Positions 62,973 through 64,000 of a DNA stretch of 64,000 bases are shown in pieces. The DNA comes from Algoriphagus lutimaris. Its GTDB lineage: Bacteria > Bacteroidota > Bacteroidia > Cytophagales > Cyclobacteriaceae. The notes under the pieces were generated by a model. The model worked only from the letters and a program-made list of their open reading frames with translations, was not told where the DNA came from and did not search any database. The stretch lies in assembly GCF_017051705.1 (NCBI RefSeq), contig NZ_JAFIDJ010000002.1, forward strand, positions 1,185,151-1,249,150, in the 5' to 3' direction. The position numbers and the translations under genes were made by a program. Each line of letters starts with the position of its first letter. Within the stretch, counting starts at the first letter, position 1.

Positions 62973-64000
62973 TTATTCATCTGAAAATTTGACCACCATG
63001 ATCGAATAATCATCATCTATTAAACCATCTCCTCCTACATAGGCATGAAGAGCATCTATAATTTTTGTCTGGATTTCTTTTGGACTTAATTCATGATATA
63101 CTTCCAAGAGAGTTCGGATTCTTTCGAAACCAAACTGTTGGGATTTTTCATTTTTAGCCTCAACGATTCCGTCTGTAAACATGACTAAAATATCTCCTGA
63201 AGAGTATTTAAATGTTTTTTCCTCAACGTGATTTTCATATTGCTTGTTTCTCAAAATCCCTAAACCAAGGCCATCTATTCCCAAGTATTCAGATTTGCCC
63301 ACCTTATTTTGATGCATTAAGGTAGGTACATGGCCTGCTCTTGAATGACAAATATTTTTTTCCTTGGTATTGATAAGAAATATAGAGGCGGTGATAAAGT
63401 GATTCCTTTCCAAACATCGGCTTAAAGCCGCATTGGCTTTAATCATAAATTGGGCAGGACCAAGGTTTAACTGGATTAGACTTTGGAAAATTCCTTTCAT
63501 CTGGGACATGTTGAATGCTGCCGATGTGCCTTTTCCAGAGACATCTCCGATGATCATAACGTATCGGTCCTCATCAAGTTTAAAAGTATCGTAATAATCC
63601 CCTCCTACTTCATCTGCCGCATTGGAATAGGCCGATATTTCAAAAGTCTCATTATGGTCTAATTTGGTGGGAAGGAGTGATTTCTGAACCCGCTGTGCAA
63701 TTTTTAATTCCTCTTGGTAGCGTTCATTTTGAATGGCCTGATTTAGTAATCTATGATTTTCAACGGCAATACAAGCTTGGCGTACAAAAGTACTGATGAT
63801 GTTGATCATCTCTTTATTGAAACCATCTCTTACCTCTTTACAAAGTACCATTCGGCCGATCGCTGATTTGTTAATGACAAGAGGAACCAATAAAATAGAT
63901 TCAAATCGATCATGGCTTAGCCGAAGTGAAAGTGGGTTTAAATTTTCAGGTTTATTTTCAACCGCCCATTCTTGAGCTAATTTCTGATTTTGAATAATTT
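62973..64000 (-). CDS. GAF domain plus PP2C (SpoIIE/RsbU-type) serine phosphatase, N-terminus off the window
   Basis: The frame is open to the right edge, so the gene begins beyond 64000. The visible N-terminal part is the end of a GAF-like sensor (RFESILLVPLVINKSAIGRM, then IISTFVRQACIAVENHRLL). A coiled linker and the PP2C domain follow: SNAADEVGGDYYDTF, VMIIGDVSGKGTSAAF, ILVMFTDGIVEAKN and DDYSIMVVKF, with the metal-binding Asps in place. It would dephosphorylate the STAS protein in response to a signal sensed upstream. Confidence 0.93.
   Translation of the reverse strand, partial: IIQNQKLAQEWAVENKPENLNPLSLRLSHDRFESILLVPLVINKSAIGRMVLCKEVRDGFNKEMINIISTFVRQACIAVENHRLLNQAIQNERYQEELKIAQRVQKSLLPTKLDHNETFEISAYSNAADEVGGDYYDTFKLDEDRYVMIIGDVSGKGTSAAFNMSQMKGIFQSLIQLNLGPAQFMIKANAALSRCLERNHFITASIFLINTKEKNICHSRAGHVPTLMHQNKVGKSEYLGIDGLGLGILRNKQYENHVEEKTFKYSSGDILVMFTDGIVEAKNEKSQQFGFERIRTLLEVYHELSPKEIQTKIIDALHAYVGGDGLIDDDYSIMVVKFSDE

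Overview
The window is ordinary chromosomal core sequence from a low-GC member of the Bacteroidota, most likely a marine-type Cytophagales (an Algoriphagus/Cyclobacteriaceae-like organism). The grounds are a type IX secretion (T9SS) C-terminal sorting domain on a glycine-rich surface protein, a PorG/DUF6089 outer-membrane protein next to uppS-bamA-ompH-ompH, a long NusB, a Rho with a large disordered insert, DUF6952 beside a peroxiredoxin and thioredoxin, and many promoters with the Bacteroidota -7 element TAnnTTTG. Genus-level placement is inference. No rRNA, tRNA, CRISPR array, insertion sequence or prophage gene was recognised.

Layout. 1-3542 holds two secreted glycine-rich surface proteins on the minus strand (the first cut by the window edge), separated by an AT-rich gap. 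3889-7456 is rho, recO, tdk and a 2Fe-2S ferredoxin, all minus. 7489-9923 (plus) holds an unrecognised 375-aa protein and a two-gene module: a PycTM-like (DUF5706) membrane protein followed by an HD phosphohydrolase. 9920-15380 (minus) is the cell-shape operon mreB-mreC-mreD-mrdA-rodA. Divergent from it is rimP-nusA-infB (15715-20417), led by a promoter and a perfect leader hairpin. 20478-22518 holds small hypothetical genes and an outer-membrane barrel gene broken by one in-frame stop. cstA, accD (missing most of its zinc ribbon) and nqrF follow. 26877-29906 is a tightly coupled four-gene operon ending in a sugar kinase and MurQ, that is, muramic-acid recycling. 30041-31429 is an RsuA/RluB pseudouridine synthase with a long charged tail.

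31462-41217 is a long minus-strand run for envelope assembly and NAD(P) metabolism: thioredoxin, two OmpH/Skp chaperones, BamA, UppS, PorG, NadK, a CBS protein, a chromate-type transporter and a 2-oxoglutarate/Fe(II) oxygenase. 41294-45288 (plus) is a lipoprotein, serS, the peroxiredoxin-thioredoxin-DUF6952 trio and a small hypothetical gene. 45338-51083 is accessory: an esterase, a family-8 polysaccharide lyase with no Sus genes nearby, a HipA-like kinase paired with DUF3037, a SnoaL-like secreted protein and a bestrophin channel. 51142-56292 (minus) is coaE, a YbbR protein, yajC, a DUF1573 lipoprotein, a YtxH protein, nusB and a leucine-type dehydrogenase. 56440-64000 is an ABC exporter, a small coiled-coil protein, two parvulin periplasmic chaperones and a partner-switching set (anti-sigma kinase, STAS antagonist, PP2C phosphatase running off the end).

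How they fit together: most of the window builds and quality-controls the envelope (Mre/Rod elongasome, BamA with Skp and SurA, UppS lipid carrier, MurQ recycling, PorG/T9SS export). The item most likely to reward a second look is the split PycTM + HD pair at 8765-9923. It resembles an HD-PycTM effector of cyclic-pyrimidine (Pycsar) anti-phage signalling cut into two genes, with no cyclase visible in the window.
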